Assembly: GCA_000231825.2 (NCBI GenBank)
Contig: JH720351.1
Span: 62,001 to 126,000 of the forward strand
Reading direction: 5' to 3'
Length of the DNA stretch: 64,000 nucleotides
DNA from: Tetrahymena elliotti 4EA
Lineage: Eukaryota > Ciliophora > Oligohymenophorea > Hymenostomatida > Tetrahymenidae
Of this stretch, positions 11,583-24,043 are shown piece after piece. Position 1 is the first letter of the stretch; every line of letters starts with the position of its first letter. Both the position numbers and the translations under genes were made by a program. Below the pieces are notes generated by a model. It was not told the DNA's origin and made no database searches. It saw nothing but the letters and a program-made list of their open reading frames with translations.

Positions 11583-14576
11583 CTACATACAGTAAAAATA
11601 AAATCACAAAATTAATGATTTAAAAAATTAAAGAGTTATAACCTAAAATAAATTGTGCATTATTTTTTCTTATAATTTCGTATTAGCCAAAAAATTAATT
11701 TTAACCATAAAGAAAGTCAGCTGCCCTTTATTATGGTTTCTGCAGCTACAAGCTAGCAAGGATTTTTCTCTAACGTAAAAATAAAATTTGCTGATTCTAA
11801 AGAAGTAATAACTTCTTATTGAGCGTAAATATTTTTACTTCAAACCTAAATAGCTTTTTCAAAGATTTTCACCTGAAACTTTCCAAAAAATAGAATTTGA
11901 TGACAAAAATATAATTAATTGCTTATAAATAAATATCCTCCTGATTCCTATTTATTATATTTTCTCGCTTATTTTATCAAAACTATAATGTATATTTTCT
12001 ATTCCCCCAAACAGTTTTTTATTAATTAATCTTAAAAAAACATTTATTTTCTATTTATTGTAATAAGTTCTAAATATTGTTGATATTTTATCTTGCCTGT
12101 CTACCTATCATCTAAATCCCTATACATTTCCCTTATCCTAAGAAATTATCAATATTTCATGTTTATTCGAATTTTTTATGATACTTAGTTTAGGGCTTTA
12201 TAGCCATTTAATACTCTTTACTGGTAAAAATAATAATTAATAGTCATCGCTAATTATTTATTTATTTCGAGCTTCTATCACTAAGCTTGAAGCAAAATTA
12301 AATTAAAAAAGGTAATTAATTACTTACCAAAGCATATCTGTGAAAAATCAAATGAATTTTTCTTATATAAATCTTAAATTTCTGAATTTAAATAGGTTAG
12401 CAAGTATAAAAATCACAAATTAATTTCACTTTTAAAAACTATAGAAAAAAAATAATATCTAAGGGTTAAAATACTTAACAATAATCAAGCTGTTAAATTT
12501 TAAAAAATTCTATCAAAATATAAGTATTTCTTAGCTTTCATCCATATAAGCTCTAAGTTAAAAATCTCTAAATTTATCAAGGATTTTGTTTTTTCCCCTT
12601 TAAACTACTGCTCATATTTTTGGCTTAAATTTAAGTCCTTGCATGTCTTAGATTCTAGAAAAAATGATTAACTAAGTTAATTTACTTTTCATAAGCAATA
12701 AAATTAAGCAAGCAGGTCAAATAATCTTAATTTAATTTATATGAAATGCCTATAGCGAGGTAACTAACTAGTTCTGAAAACGAAATTTACTTCGACTTGA
12801 ATCAACTAGATTCTATTTAAAATAGAAAAGTAAAAGTAATTAATTAAGAATGAATATAATAATTAGCAATCTTTTAAAATTAGGTTGTTGGTATTATTGA
12901 TTGATTAACCGATTGACTGACTGACTTCCTAATTTGATTAGAATTTTTATAATGATTTAAAATTTATTTCTTAAAAAAACCACTAAAATAGATGAGCAAG
13001 TTAGTTATGAGTTTTAATTGTTTTATATTTACAACCTATTCTATCTATTTCTTTTATTAAAGCCTAGCACCAAAAAAATTTTTTTATTTTTTCGTTATTT
13101 TAATTTTTATTGGAAATGTGTATTTATTACAATTTAACTTTACTATTTGAGATAGATGCTTTAAATTAATAAAAAATTGTTTTTTAATGAACGTTTTATG
13201 GTTTTTCACTTAAATTTGGAATAGATGAAAATAAAATCATTAACTCACAAACTAGGACTAAAAGCATTTAAATTGTCTTTTTCATAGTCTAAACAAAATG
13301 ATAATTCTAGAACTATTTTAAAAGGCAACTTCAAATGGAAAAAGTATAAATTAATATAGAGTTTAATTTCTTGAAATTGATGATACGAAATGAAGATACA
13401 GTAAGATAAATAGATTGAAGTTTATATCTCTCTATTGTCAATTTTTTCGAGACAAGAGATGCTTAGAAAGAATGAAAGATTTTAATTTTATTGAGAAATT
13501 AGTAGTAGAATAAATAGTTAATTGATCTGTATCTATATATATTCGCATTTTTATATATACATAGACCTATAGAATGAATTAAGATTTGTATTTTTGATAG
13601 AATTTTTTTTGAGATTGATGAGAAAGAGATGAAGATAAAAAAAATAAGTAGAATCTATTAATTTATGATGAGTGAGTAAATTAGAAAACAATTATGCAAT
13701 TTTGAGTAAGCTGGATAAATAGAATACTTAAAATATATCAGATAGAAGAACTTCAAAAATATGTTTCAATTAATTTAATTATTAAATAATATGTAAAAAT
13801 TGTTCTTAGAAAATAACAGAAATATTCCAAAGTAGTTTAAAATCCATGTGAGCATCAAAGCAATATAATTATTTAAATATATCAGAGTTAGTTAACTAAT
13901 AAATCTTAGCATATTTATTTGTTTATTTACTTCTTTCATTCTTTTGTGTATTTAGTCAGCCTAATCAATTTAACTAATTAGTTAAAGAGCTGATAATGAA
14001 TGAGGGCTAGAGTGGCATATCTCGCGGATTTTAAGTCATACATGTAACATGCAAGAAAAGTGGAATTAGACAGTAAGTAAGTTAATATCAGTTATTGGAA
14101 AGAAAGGTAGGTAGGTAGAGAAGGTTGATGAAAGGAGGGAGGGTTGTTTAATGATTTGAAATTAGTTAATATATTTTTTTTAAAAATTGAGATATAATAT
14201 ATATTGAATTAAATTTTTTAACATGTTATTCATTATTTATATAAAAAGTAGATTTATTATTTAATATATATGCAAGGACTTTGAGAGTAAAGATGTATTG
14301 TGTTTATAATTATTACTTTTTAATCTTTACCATCAACATTTTTGAAATTGAAATGGGATTTTTTTGGAGTTAATATTGATATTATTATTGTTGTTGTTGT
14401 TATTTTAATATGAGTTATTAATTTATTTATTAAGTTGCTTAAAATGAATTTGTTTATTTCTGAACCTATGCTCATATATTGTCAATCAATTAATTCAGAA
14501 AATGATTTAACCAGTTCCTATTAATCAATCAATATATCAGCAGAGGCTATTGAATAAAGATCTATCTACAAAATTT
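11583..14576. other. Long stretch without a resolved gene
   Basis: On the minus strand at about 11710-12135 two open blocks in one frame look coding, but TGA codons interrupt them; they may be exons or relics of the gene ending at 11418. At about 13990-14155 there is a G+C-richer island with GGTAGGTAGGTAG-type short repeats and no supported product. Short (TTG)n and (TAT)n-like runs lie near 14380. The rest is plain A+T-rich sequence. Confidence 0.4.
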
Positions 14577-15068
14577 TCAATTAGAATTAATCCAATTTAT
14601 GTGTTCTATTTCTGAAAAATCATATGCTAATCCGCAATTTTATTGAGGGTAGCAATTAAGGCTATCATCGTATTAGCAAATGTATCTTCCTTCTTCTATT
14701 TCGAGCTAAAGTTAGCCTGTACGACAGGTGGGGCATTTTTTAACTATTTTACCAAAAGTACGTCCATGGGCTACTCTGCATACAAGGTCAGATTTTTTAG
14801 TACATTCATTAATTTCAACACGATTTTATTCGAGTTCGTTTTCTAGCTATTCTTTAGATTTTTATGCAGCTAAGAAGAGATTTAATTTTAAAGATTCAAT
14901 TTAGCTATCTTAGAAAGAGCTAGAGCGAATATAACTTTATAAAGAGCGACAAAGCTTTTATTATAATTTAGGGGATACTTTTTTAATTTTACGGTTTCTT
15001 CTTTCAACCTTTGCTTAAGCAGCAGCAGCGTTTTATTCTTAGAGTTGTCTAATTTGTTCTTTCTTCAT
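14577..15068 (-). CDS. PADR1-type zinc-finger protein (PARP1 module)
   Basis: A single uninterrupted frame of 164 codons from ATG at 15068 to TGA at 14577-14579 gives 163 residues. The N-terminal part (1-80) is basic and helical. Residues 94-150 resemble the PADR1/third zinc-finger region of PARP1: a RVAHGRTFG stretch where PARP1 has RVADGMVFG, then four cysteines at 112, 115, 131 and 139 in the order expected for the zinc site. In PARP1 this module links DNA sensing to activation. No WGR, helical or ADP-ribosyltransferase domain follows, so this is a stand-alone or truncated version. It may bind nucleic acid or act with another PARP subunit (inference). Codon use looks like that of its neighbours. 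Confidence 0.7.
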
Positions 15069-15335
15069 TTTTTTATTAGATTGTATTGATTTTGTTTGTT
15101 TTAATTAGAGAGAGATGATTTGATTTTGTGAGATTTATGTAGGACTATGAAATTTAGGTAATTATCAAGAAATATCTTGGTGTAGAGATAAGTAAATTCT
15201 TTGAGGTAAGAAATATATACCCTTTGGAGTTATTCAGATAGTTTTTTACTTTTTTTTTGATTTATTAATTTTTTTTTTTCTTGAAAAATTGAAATAATTA
15301 ATTTTTTGTAAATTAATAATTATAAAGCTGGGAAA

Positions 15336-15369
15336 CTCCAATCTATTAAGTGCTATTTAATAGTTGGGG
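15336..15369. other. Stable hairpin, possible structured RNA or element end
   Basis: CTCCAA (15336-15341) pairs with TTGGGG (15364-15369, one G-T pair), and CTATTAA (15343-15349) pairs with TTAATAG (15357-15363). This gives 13 pairs with one bulged T and a 7-base loop. The stem is G+C-richer than its surroundings. It is not a tRNA, and no terminator role is expected in a ciliate. Function unknown. Confidence 0.4.
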
Positions 15370-18300
15370 CTCTGCTCGATAGAGATTACTTTTCTTATTT
15401 AATTAAAAAAAATACAAAGCAATACCAGGAACAGTCTTTTTTACTTTTTGTAATTATTCTCATAACCACCCTACCCCTTGAATTAAATCAACCAACGAAA
15501 TTTAATAAAATTTTTTAAACATATTCATTAATCATTTAGGATATCTTTTTTTGAGAAAAGTATACTAAAGTTGTGGATTTTACTTAAATTTGCTTGCAAA
15601 TTACAATTATTCTAAAGGCATTTTAACAAATATAAGGAATGGTAAAAAAAAATATAAATTCTTATCATATGTTAAGTAACATTCAGATATTATTTCTCTA
15701 ATTCTATTATTTCAAATACTTTTTGGTTCATTTATTGTTCAGTAAAATATATGTGCTTGAACAAATAAGTTATGAGAACTGGTTATTTATTCTTAATGCA
15801 AATTCAAATATTTATTCTATAACTTCTTAAGCATTATTCTGATAAATTTAAGTATCAACTGAATATTAAATTCCTAATATTTGTTTAAGTAAATTAAACA
15901 GTAAGATTAAATTCAGAAAGTTTCTTTAATTCTTATAATTTCAAGTCAGTAATTTTAGTTAGTTTATCAACAAATTATAAGCTTAAACTATCCACCTAGT
16001 TCGAGCAGCCCACACTGATTAATAATTTCTTTTGTCCCTTAAGAGAAGCGAAATAACCTAGTTCGAAACGCTTAAAGATTCAAGTAATCTTTGTTTTTTA
16101 TATTTTTTGTATAATTAGCATTTTAATATAATCATGAAAATCTATCAATTTTCATCTATAATTAATTCAAATCAATTAAAACCACTGCCGCATTGCTTTA
16201 AAGGCTGATTCATTCTATTACATAATAAATTCCTCAACAAATCTATTATTTTGTCTAGATTTAAATTTATCTCTATAATTTTGCAACGTATTTACTCCAC
16301 ACATACTGTAACGTAACTAACGCTGATACGTGATGCAGTTTACTGTTTCATATTTTTACTAAACCTGTATTTTACCTGAAAATATTTAATATTTTAAGAT
16401 TATTTATTAAGCTTGATTGTTTATACTTAGACTTGCGCAGCCTTTAAATAGATATTCTATATAATTTGATGCATTATTTAATTAGAAACAAATTAATATT
16501 TATTAAAGGGTGCGTCAATTACATAAAAATAGATTTTATACATAATTTATCTATTTTTATTTTTATTGCATATAATATAGTTACTTTAAATCTCTGTCAC
16601 ATACTAATATGTTTTTTGATAGAACAAGCTAGAAAAATAAAAACATGCTAAGCTTCAATTTATTAGCAAAAATATCAATATTTCAAACATATTATTTGTT
16701 CTTCTAAAAGTTTTAATAAATTTGTCTGATCAAAGTTTATAAACCAGCTATGCTGTATCTGTGAATATTCAGTTTTATTATCATTGTAATTCAATTTAAT
16801 TTTTAATTGATTGTAGAGTGAAAAAAACGCACAAACTAAAGTGACACCATTTTCAGTTGCAAATATGTAAAGAATATAAAAACTAGCTAGCTATCAGAAA
16901 TATATGATAAAAATATATATGAAATTTTTAAGGGTTACTTTTAGTTAAATGTAGGGGTTTTTATTTTAGTTTTATAAGTTAATTAATAGTATTTAAAAAT
17001 TTGAATCCAGTACACTAGGTATTAGCCTTGGTAATGAATCTAACTTTGGCTTATCTAATCTCGCTTATTTTCGATGATAAAACTACTTTCTACCCAAGAC
17101 TTTAGTAATTTTAATTAATTTTAATTAATTTAATTTTCGCTTCCCATAATTAATTTGAAACAGCAAATTCATATATTTGTTTTAGAATTACAAAAATGAT
17201 GGCTTTCATTTATCCTAATTGTAGCCAGCCTTAATTAAAAGTTTGTCTAGTTGTATGTATATTTTTTATCAAAAAATTAAATTTTAAATTAAACAAACAC
17301 AAATTTTTTTATTCAAGTAAAAAATATTAGCCAGTTTGCCATATTATGCAGAGAGGACTTGAACAATTCTCAGGCTTTTTCTTGATCTTGTTACTTCTAG
17401 TGATTTTGTTTTCAAAATTAAGAACGAAACTTGATTCTAAATATGAAATAAAATAATAAATCTTATCCACAAACCTTCAGTGATAAAATATCAAGTCAGA
17501 GTTAAAAAAACCAAAAACGCACTCAATAATGCAGTTATTTAGGCTGAGGACTTAAAATTGCTAAAAATGATAGCTATTGTTTTAAAAAATTTCTCCAAAA
17601 AAAAAAATCATATTGATGTAATAGAAAATTTGATGTCGCAATTTTACAGAGAAAGGTCTTCGAAAATTCGATATCAATCTAATTCACTCAAATAAAATAG
17701 ATAAAAAATAAAGGTATACTTAAATTTACTAATTAGCTGTGTAATATATTTGGTTTTGCCTATAAGCAAGCAAATAATAGTTAATTATATTTTAATTAGT
17801 GTAAATAGAAATACTTATTTCTGTATTAGTTTATATCGACCTATTTAAACTGGCTTGTTTATTCCTAAAAGCATTTTTATTTTCATTATATTACAATTTT
17901 ATCATTTTCATGGTTCTTAGATAGTTAATGTTTTTCTTAAATTCAAAAGGATTTAATCTTATCAAACCTATGCACTTTAATAATTAATAAAAACAACAAA
18001 TAACTACCACTCAAAATTGAGAAAGCTTAGTATGTTACTTGTGCTTTGAAATCTGGCTATAAATTTATTTAATGTTATTTACTTTTCATTTTCAATAACT
18101 TAATCAATAATGTACTATAATACGAATTAAATGTATTCAACAATACTGGTCGGATTTGATTTAAAAACTAGTAACTCAAGATCCATTTTGTTTTTGAGGC
18201 TGTATATGCTTATCAGAGGCATATCAGTGTGGCTATTGCTTAAATTTAGCATACTATAAAATATATTTCAGTTTTAACGCTTTTTAGTCTTAAGTTCAAA

Positions 18301-18543
18301 ATTATATAAGAAGAAATAGATAAAAAATCACTAAAATAGGGTTTGATTGATTTACTCTGAAAGTACTTAAAAACCCAGCTATTTTTATTATACCATTTAT
18401 AAGTTATGCTAGGAAAATCGGTAAACTACATATTATGCAAAGAATTTTTTAAGTTTATTAATTGTAATAGAAATTTTACATCAATCATAATTTTTTACTT
18501 GTATTTTTTTTAGATTTTCATTTTAAAAAAAGATGAGGCAAAA

Positions 18544-18648
18544 ATGTCTAAAAAAACAATGAGCTTCAATTTTAGTCTAACTATGAATCAACAGAATTTG
18601 AATAAATTAAAAGAAAATGAGAAATAAGAGAAGTATCATAAAAACTGA
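18544..18648 (+). CDS. Small open frame, 34 codons
   Basis: ATG at 18544 opens a frame ending in TGA at 18646-18648 with a hydrophilic product (MSKKTMSFNF..., then Asn/Gln/Lys-rich). A TTTTTTTAG acceptor-like sequence lies just upstream, so it could instead be an internal exon. No family was recognised. Chance is a real possibility at this length. Confidence 0.2.
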
Positions 18649-20700
18649 CAATGAATTTTTAACTTTAAATTTAATTTATTATTAGCTAGTGATTACTTCA
18701 TTTAAAATTTATACCAAATAAATTTATAATTCATAAGGAAATACGTATCAAAACAAATTAACAGTACAAAAATGACAAAGTAGCAAAACCATTTTATTTT
18801 TAAATTGCTCTTAAGTAATATTGTAAATAAACCAACCAAAAATGCAACACTGTTTCTTTCAGCTCATATACTTTGTTTAAAACTATGGTTATTTTATATA
18901 GTTTGTCTATTTTGAGATATTTTTATAATTTTTAATTCTATTTGAAAATAAAATTTAAATTTAAACATCATTCAGCTATTAATATAAGCAAATAAATCTA
19001 GCTTCTTATTCACTGTTAAGTTAAATTACTAGAAAAATCTAAAATTTTTTGTGCTTCCTTTGATTTTTTTCACAAAAATAAATAAGTTTTACAAAGATAA
19101 ATAACATTATGCATATTTTTTTAAAATACAATTATAACTCCTAAGTATAAAAATAATGAATATGTATTAATTTCATTAGCTTTTTGATATAAATTATCAG
19201 AAATTTTAAGTTAATAGGTACTTTACTGTGAGCATATAGTAATTATTTCTAGTAATAGTTATTATGCGATTTATATTAATTAATAGAAAGTTGACTCTGG
19301 AAAATAATTAATATAAGGCATTCTTTTCTATTTAAAGTTGTGGTAATCATTGTTCTCTATAAATTTATAACCCAAAAAAGTAAATATCCACTTTTCTATA
19401 ACAATTTTAGTGGCTAAATTAAAAAAAGAGAGTAAATTTAGTTGAATAAACGCTTTGAATATCTCAGCTAAGCATGAATTTTGTTATTAGCTCTTCAAAC
19501 TAGTTTTTATTTTAATAGCTTTTGTTTTCATTTTTAGTTGATTTAAAAAAGTACAAATAATTTACTTCTTTCACAACAGAAACAAATAAACACATTAATA
19601 CTCGCTTTACTGATTTAAATTTATATCTCAAGTATTTGTCAAATTTATTCAATTAAGAATTCTTTAATTTTCACTAAAAACATTTTCCTAATTCCTTAAA
19701 ATATTTCTTTCTTTCTCATTTAGGATATTTATAGCTTTTATTCAAGTTGAGTGAATGACTATCCTCATTTTTAATTTTCGGTTCAAACCATTTAGAGCCT
19801 GTATACTTCATAATATTTTATCATAAGACATATTTATCTTTCTAATAGATTTAAAGTGTACTCTTATAGCTTATAGAAAAATATGATATTTTATATCTTT
19901 AACAAACATTATAGAAGAAGCCTCTATCTGATCAATATAAAATAATTAACCATATAAATTATATTTTTAGTGCAAATTTTCAAGGAAATAAAAAACATTT
20001 TTAAGTATAATAAAAAATTTTCAAAAATCTGTCTATTTATTTTCATTTTCATAAAATTAAAAAAATACCATCAGATAATTTAATTTAGTTACTACTAATA
20101 TATAATTTATACTGTATTCATTCATCTCTCCTGAATAAAAATACAAAAATAATTTATTTAAATTCTCTTCAAACTAAAATTTGTTTCATTATTCTCAAAA
20201 AGTTAAGCTAATTTTTATTCTAAATTTTATTTTTTTCCATTTTTATCAACCTAAAAACCTCGATTTTCTATTTCCTCTCAGGTTTTTTGTTTAAATCAGC
20301 AAAAAAAAAACAAAAGTTTTATTCAAATTATCATAATTCAATTCAAAATTATTTTAGAGGGTAAGGCAAATCTAATTTTTGATGTTAAATTTAACTAAGA
20401 ATTCAGATTCAAAAAGAGCTTTTATCCTTTGTTTTGTTTTACTGTTCAATTTTCTCCTCATAAATATGAAAAAAATTACATTTTTTTAGAGCTAAAAACG
20501 GAAGCTATTCTTTAATTATGAAAATAATTAATTGAAAAAATTTAGAAATGTGGATTCATCAATCTAAATTGATGTTACAAGCAAGTAAATCTTGGATGAA
20601 GATTAAATAGTTACATCAATTAAATGTTTAACTTACAATAAATTAAAAAACTTAAAAGAAAAGAAATAAGAATTTAACATTAAAATGTTGTTTATTAAAT

Positions 20701-22232
20701 TCAATCTATCATATAATAAATAAAACTAAATATGCCATAAACACTGATAAAGAAACCAAACAATAATTTTATTTTATCAAAAAATTGTGACTATTTAGTA
20801 ATTATTCTGTTTTTTGCTTTCTTTTGTTTTTTTCTCCTAAACTCTAATAGATTTATTTAACTTTCTAATAATTCATTATCAATTTCTTAAGCATTTTACA
20901 TAGAAGTAAAAATAAAAGGATCTAAATTATTTTAGCTTCTCATTAATATTTTTTGAGCTAATTCTAAGCTTCTGAATTGTAATTTGTAAGGGACTAGATA
21001 TAATATAAAATACCCAGCAATAGATCCTGTTATAATAGTAAATTTATATTATAGATCATTTTCTGTCATGTTAATGAATACATAAAAAGTAGCAAAAGTT
21101 AAATTCAAACTAAATTTCATTTTTTTTTTAAGATTCTAAACATCTGAAATATTTCTTGAATTCAATATTAATTTTACTAATAACTTTCTCAATAGAATAT
21201 ACTTATAACTTAAATTTTAGAGGAAATGATAAACAACAAATAGTTTGGTTATTATTGTAAAAACATTATCACTAAAGTAATCAAATATCAGGCTATTATT
21301 TTTTCCTGTAATCTATCTACCTTATATGCTGTAAGACCCTAAGTTTCCAATAAGAATATAGATCAAACATACTACATAAGTAGAATATTTGATAGATCTT
21401 TTAGATTATTTAGTTATCTTATTATTTTTAAATGAGAGTATTTGGTGTATTTCTAATTAATTTACATATGCAAGATTATTGCTTGATAAAAGGTAAAAGA
21501 ACTATAAAATAGAACCATTATTCAGGTAAGAATCAGGATTATCAATTTTATTGAAACTTATAATAGTCACAATTAAAAAAATAACATAGATTATTATTGA
21601 TAACGAAGATATGAAAAAAGGTATTGTGACCTACTTATTTTTTCGTTTTATTATTATTAAAAATAGCACAGGGCTAATTACTAATGTAGAAATAGGCATG
21701 TAATAACTATATTAAATGCTTGTTTACAAAATCGTGTTGATATAATAGAAGACTATTTAGGAAAATAGTGTAAGTGCATAAAAGCTGTAAAGTAAAGTTA
21801 GTTACAAAAAGTATATAATTGAGATTATCAAATAACATTATCCCCATTACCTTCCAAGTTATCTACCAACAACAATATCCATACTATATTTTTTATTTGT
21901 CATGTAGCGCAAATATACCTAATTAAAATTAATTTTTATTAGTAAGCATATATTTTATTGAAGAAATGTTTTAAAACATGTAAGTAAGCATAAAAAATAA
22001 TTGCTAGACTAATTTAGATCTCCAAAAATCTCTCATATTTGCAAAATCAATATTAATAGATAATTTTAGATCAAATTACCTTTTCAGATTAATAACTTAT
22101 TATCCCTTAGATAAATATGCACAAAGTAGAAATGATTTGACCACTTTGTGAAAATGAAAGAGGGCTCACTGGTAAAGCAGAAACTACAGTAACACAAACC
22201 AATAAATTAACTTCATAAATTATTTATTTCAT
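20701..22232 (-). CDS. Amino-acid/auxin permease (AAAP)-type transporter
   Basis: Two exons, 22232-22080 and 21918-20701, joined in phase 0 across a 161-bp intron (GTAATTTG...TTTTAATTAG), give 456 residues ending in TGA. The first exon has the family's opening: a hydrophobic helix with LPVSPLSFSQSGQI, matching the pattern in which a Pro and a small-residue turn follow the first membrane helix. About ten to eleven hydrophobic segments follow. The sixth region (around FFYLLSSNNLAYVNQLEIHQI, given here in part) fits the AAAP position that precedes a short Lys-rich loop, and then comes a helix ending in GNLGSYS. The C-terminal loop is charged and Lys/Arg-rich, with one last helix before the stop. 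The likely role is proton-coupled amino-acid uptake at the plasma membrane or in a vacuole. Substrate unknown. Confidence 0.7.
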
Positions 22233-23042
22233 TTATTTATTAATTTGAGTTTCAAAATGTTTCTTGCTGTAAGATCAAAATTAATTATAATCGGGAATTA
22301 AAATTTGATTTTAAAAGATACTAACAAAAATAAGAAGGATACTCTTTAGTATTTAAAAATAATTAAATGTAATATTTGAATAACTTCTATGTAAGTATAC
22401 AAATCTACTAAATATTCAACAAGTTTTTTAATTTTATAAATATTTGGTAAAGCTACAAGAAGTTATAAATTTCAAATAATTTGTGAGAAATTTAAAATAA
22501 AATTATGAAGTTATTTTTGGAATCAATGGTTCAAAAAATTAATTTGTGTACTATAATAATATAAATTAATATATAGGTAAAATAACAAAATTGGTAAAAT
22601 TAAAGCATGAATTATATTTATTTTAATTGGTAAAACTCCAGGGTTTTATTTTTTGTTTGGTTTGATTATTAAGTGAGCTAATACTATAATTGGCTCTTAC
22701 TCTTTATTTTAATTATATGAGTATTTAGTGAATTGAGTTAGTTTATACAAATATTTTGTTACATTTTTGAGATGTCTTCTTAATGTATTTAATTTTTTAT
22801 TCTAAAAAGTTAATGATTTATTTGTGTTGATGATAATTTAATAGCCTTCAATATGAAATACCTTTGATTAACTTCATAGCAAGGATAGAGATGAGAGTAA
22901 TAAGCAAAACATACTCAAATCCTTATTCCAAATACTATAATCCTATAGATTAAAAAGACATTTATTAATTAAATGTGGGATTCTAGCTTAGAAATGAAAA
23001 TAATGAATTAATTAAATTGTAATCATAATTAAAAATAATGAA
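22233..23042. other. Intergenic
   Basis: A+T-rich, no gene seen. It separates the transporter promoter (left) from the 3' end of the next minus-strand gene. Confidence 0.5.
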
Positions 23043-24043
23043 TCAATAAATATTACCTATTTCAATCTTACGCTTCTTTTGTATTTAGGGTTCTTAGACA
23101 GAATCTTAATTATCAGATGCATCTAGTAGTTACTAATCTTTCTTATCTTCTACCTTTTCAATTTCATTCTCAAGAGATAAAGATAGTTCTTCTTCTTTTC
23201 CTTGCTCCTCACCTTCAGAGTATTACTATTCTATTTCTTCATTAGATCTCTCAATCAGTAAATGAGCTCTTCTCTTGCCATTGATAGGTTAATCTACTTT
23301 GAGAGGTGAGCATTCAATAGAACTTCTGCTCTATTTATTATTTATCAAAAAAAGTTAATAAAAAAATATTGATAAAAATAACATATTAATTTAGCAAACA
23401 CAACTTGAAAAAATGAAAGAGAAAAATATGTTTCTGTTTAAGAAAATATTTTCTTTGGATAAAATTTGTAAATAGTTGTTTAATATTTACAAATCATTAG
23501 ATAAATTCAAGTGATGTATGAATTTGTGGATAAAAAGAATATGTTAATCTGTATAAATTAATAAACAAAGTTTACAGAAAAGCTTGAATTATCAGTAGAC
23601 AAATCGTTTTGTATATTGGTAGCTAATGAATCTAAAATCACTAATTTCTTTAATTTTCTATCACCAAAAATTTTTTTTAAAGCCTCTTCCTTATCTTCAA
23701 TTGTCTCAAAATTAATATGAGCTTGGCCATTACCTAATTCTAATCCAGAAATAGGTACCTTCAACTTTCTCTAGAGATAGCTTTAAGTAATTTTACTTGT
23801 TTAGAGTGATATAGTCTTATTAGGAATAGCAACAGTAATACCGTTCACAGCCTTGAGGGATTCAATAGCAGCTTCAGGAGACTTATTGTCTAATTATACA
23901 GAGTATAAGTTATCACTAAGAGGATTTAAGATGTATCCTTCTTTTTGAGATATCTCCTTAAGCTACTCTATTTGATTTTCTTTGTAAAGGATATGAGTAT
24001 TAAATTGGGCATATAAGGCACTCTTTTATTATTAGATCTCCAT
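23043..24043 (-). CDS. Unknown protein with acidic tail
   Basis: Exons 24043-23576 and 23330-23043, joined in phase 0 over a 245-bp intron (GTAAAC...AAATAG), give 251 residues ending in TGA. The first ATG (24043) begins a frame with balanced composition. The N-terminal 150 residues look like a small alpha/beta domain, with NPLSDNLYSVQLD and PISGLELGNGQAHINF, and the rest up to the splice is charged. The C-terminal exon is strongly acidic (runs of EEEIEQQ and GEEQGKEEE type) and ends with a basic QIQKKRKIEI stretch that could be a nuclear localisation signal. No family was recognised. The intron assignment rests on consensus and phase. Confidence 0.65.

Larger units (their letters stand above)
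15069..20700. other. 5.6-kb stretch without a supported large gene
   Basis: I saw no multi-exon gene on either strand. The stretch holds the hairpin at 15336-15369, a 34-codon open frame at 18544-18648, and two copies of ACCTAGTTCGA near 15993 and 16058 (GTTCGA is T-loop-like, but no tRNA fold forms). Everything else is A+T-rich with frequent TGA. Confidence 0.4.

Noticed and set aside
15980..16080. Two GTTCGA words that look like tRNA T-loops
   Set aside because: No T-stem, acceptor stem or A-box can be paired on either strand.
18827..18841. TAAACCAACC followed by AAAAA, resembling the Tetrahymena chromosome breakage sequence
   Set aside because: Only the first ten bases fit; the second part (TCTTT) is missing, and no telomeric repeats lie near.
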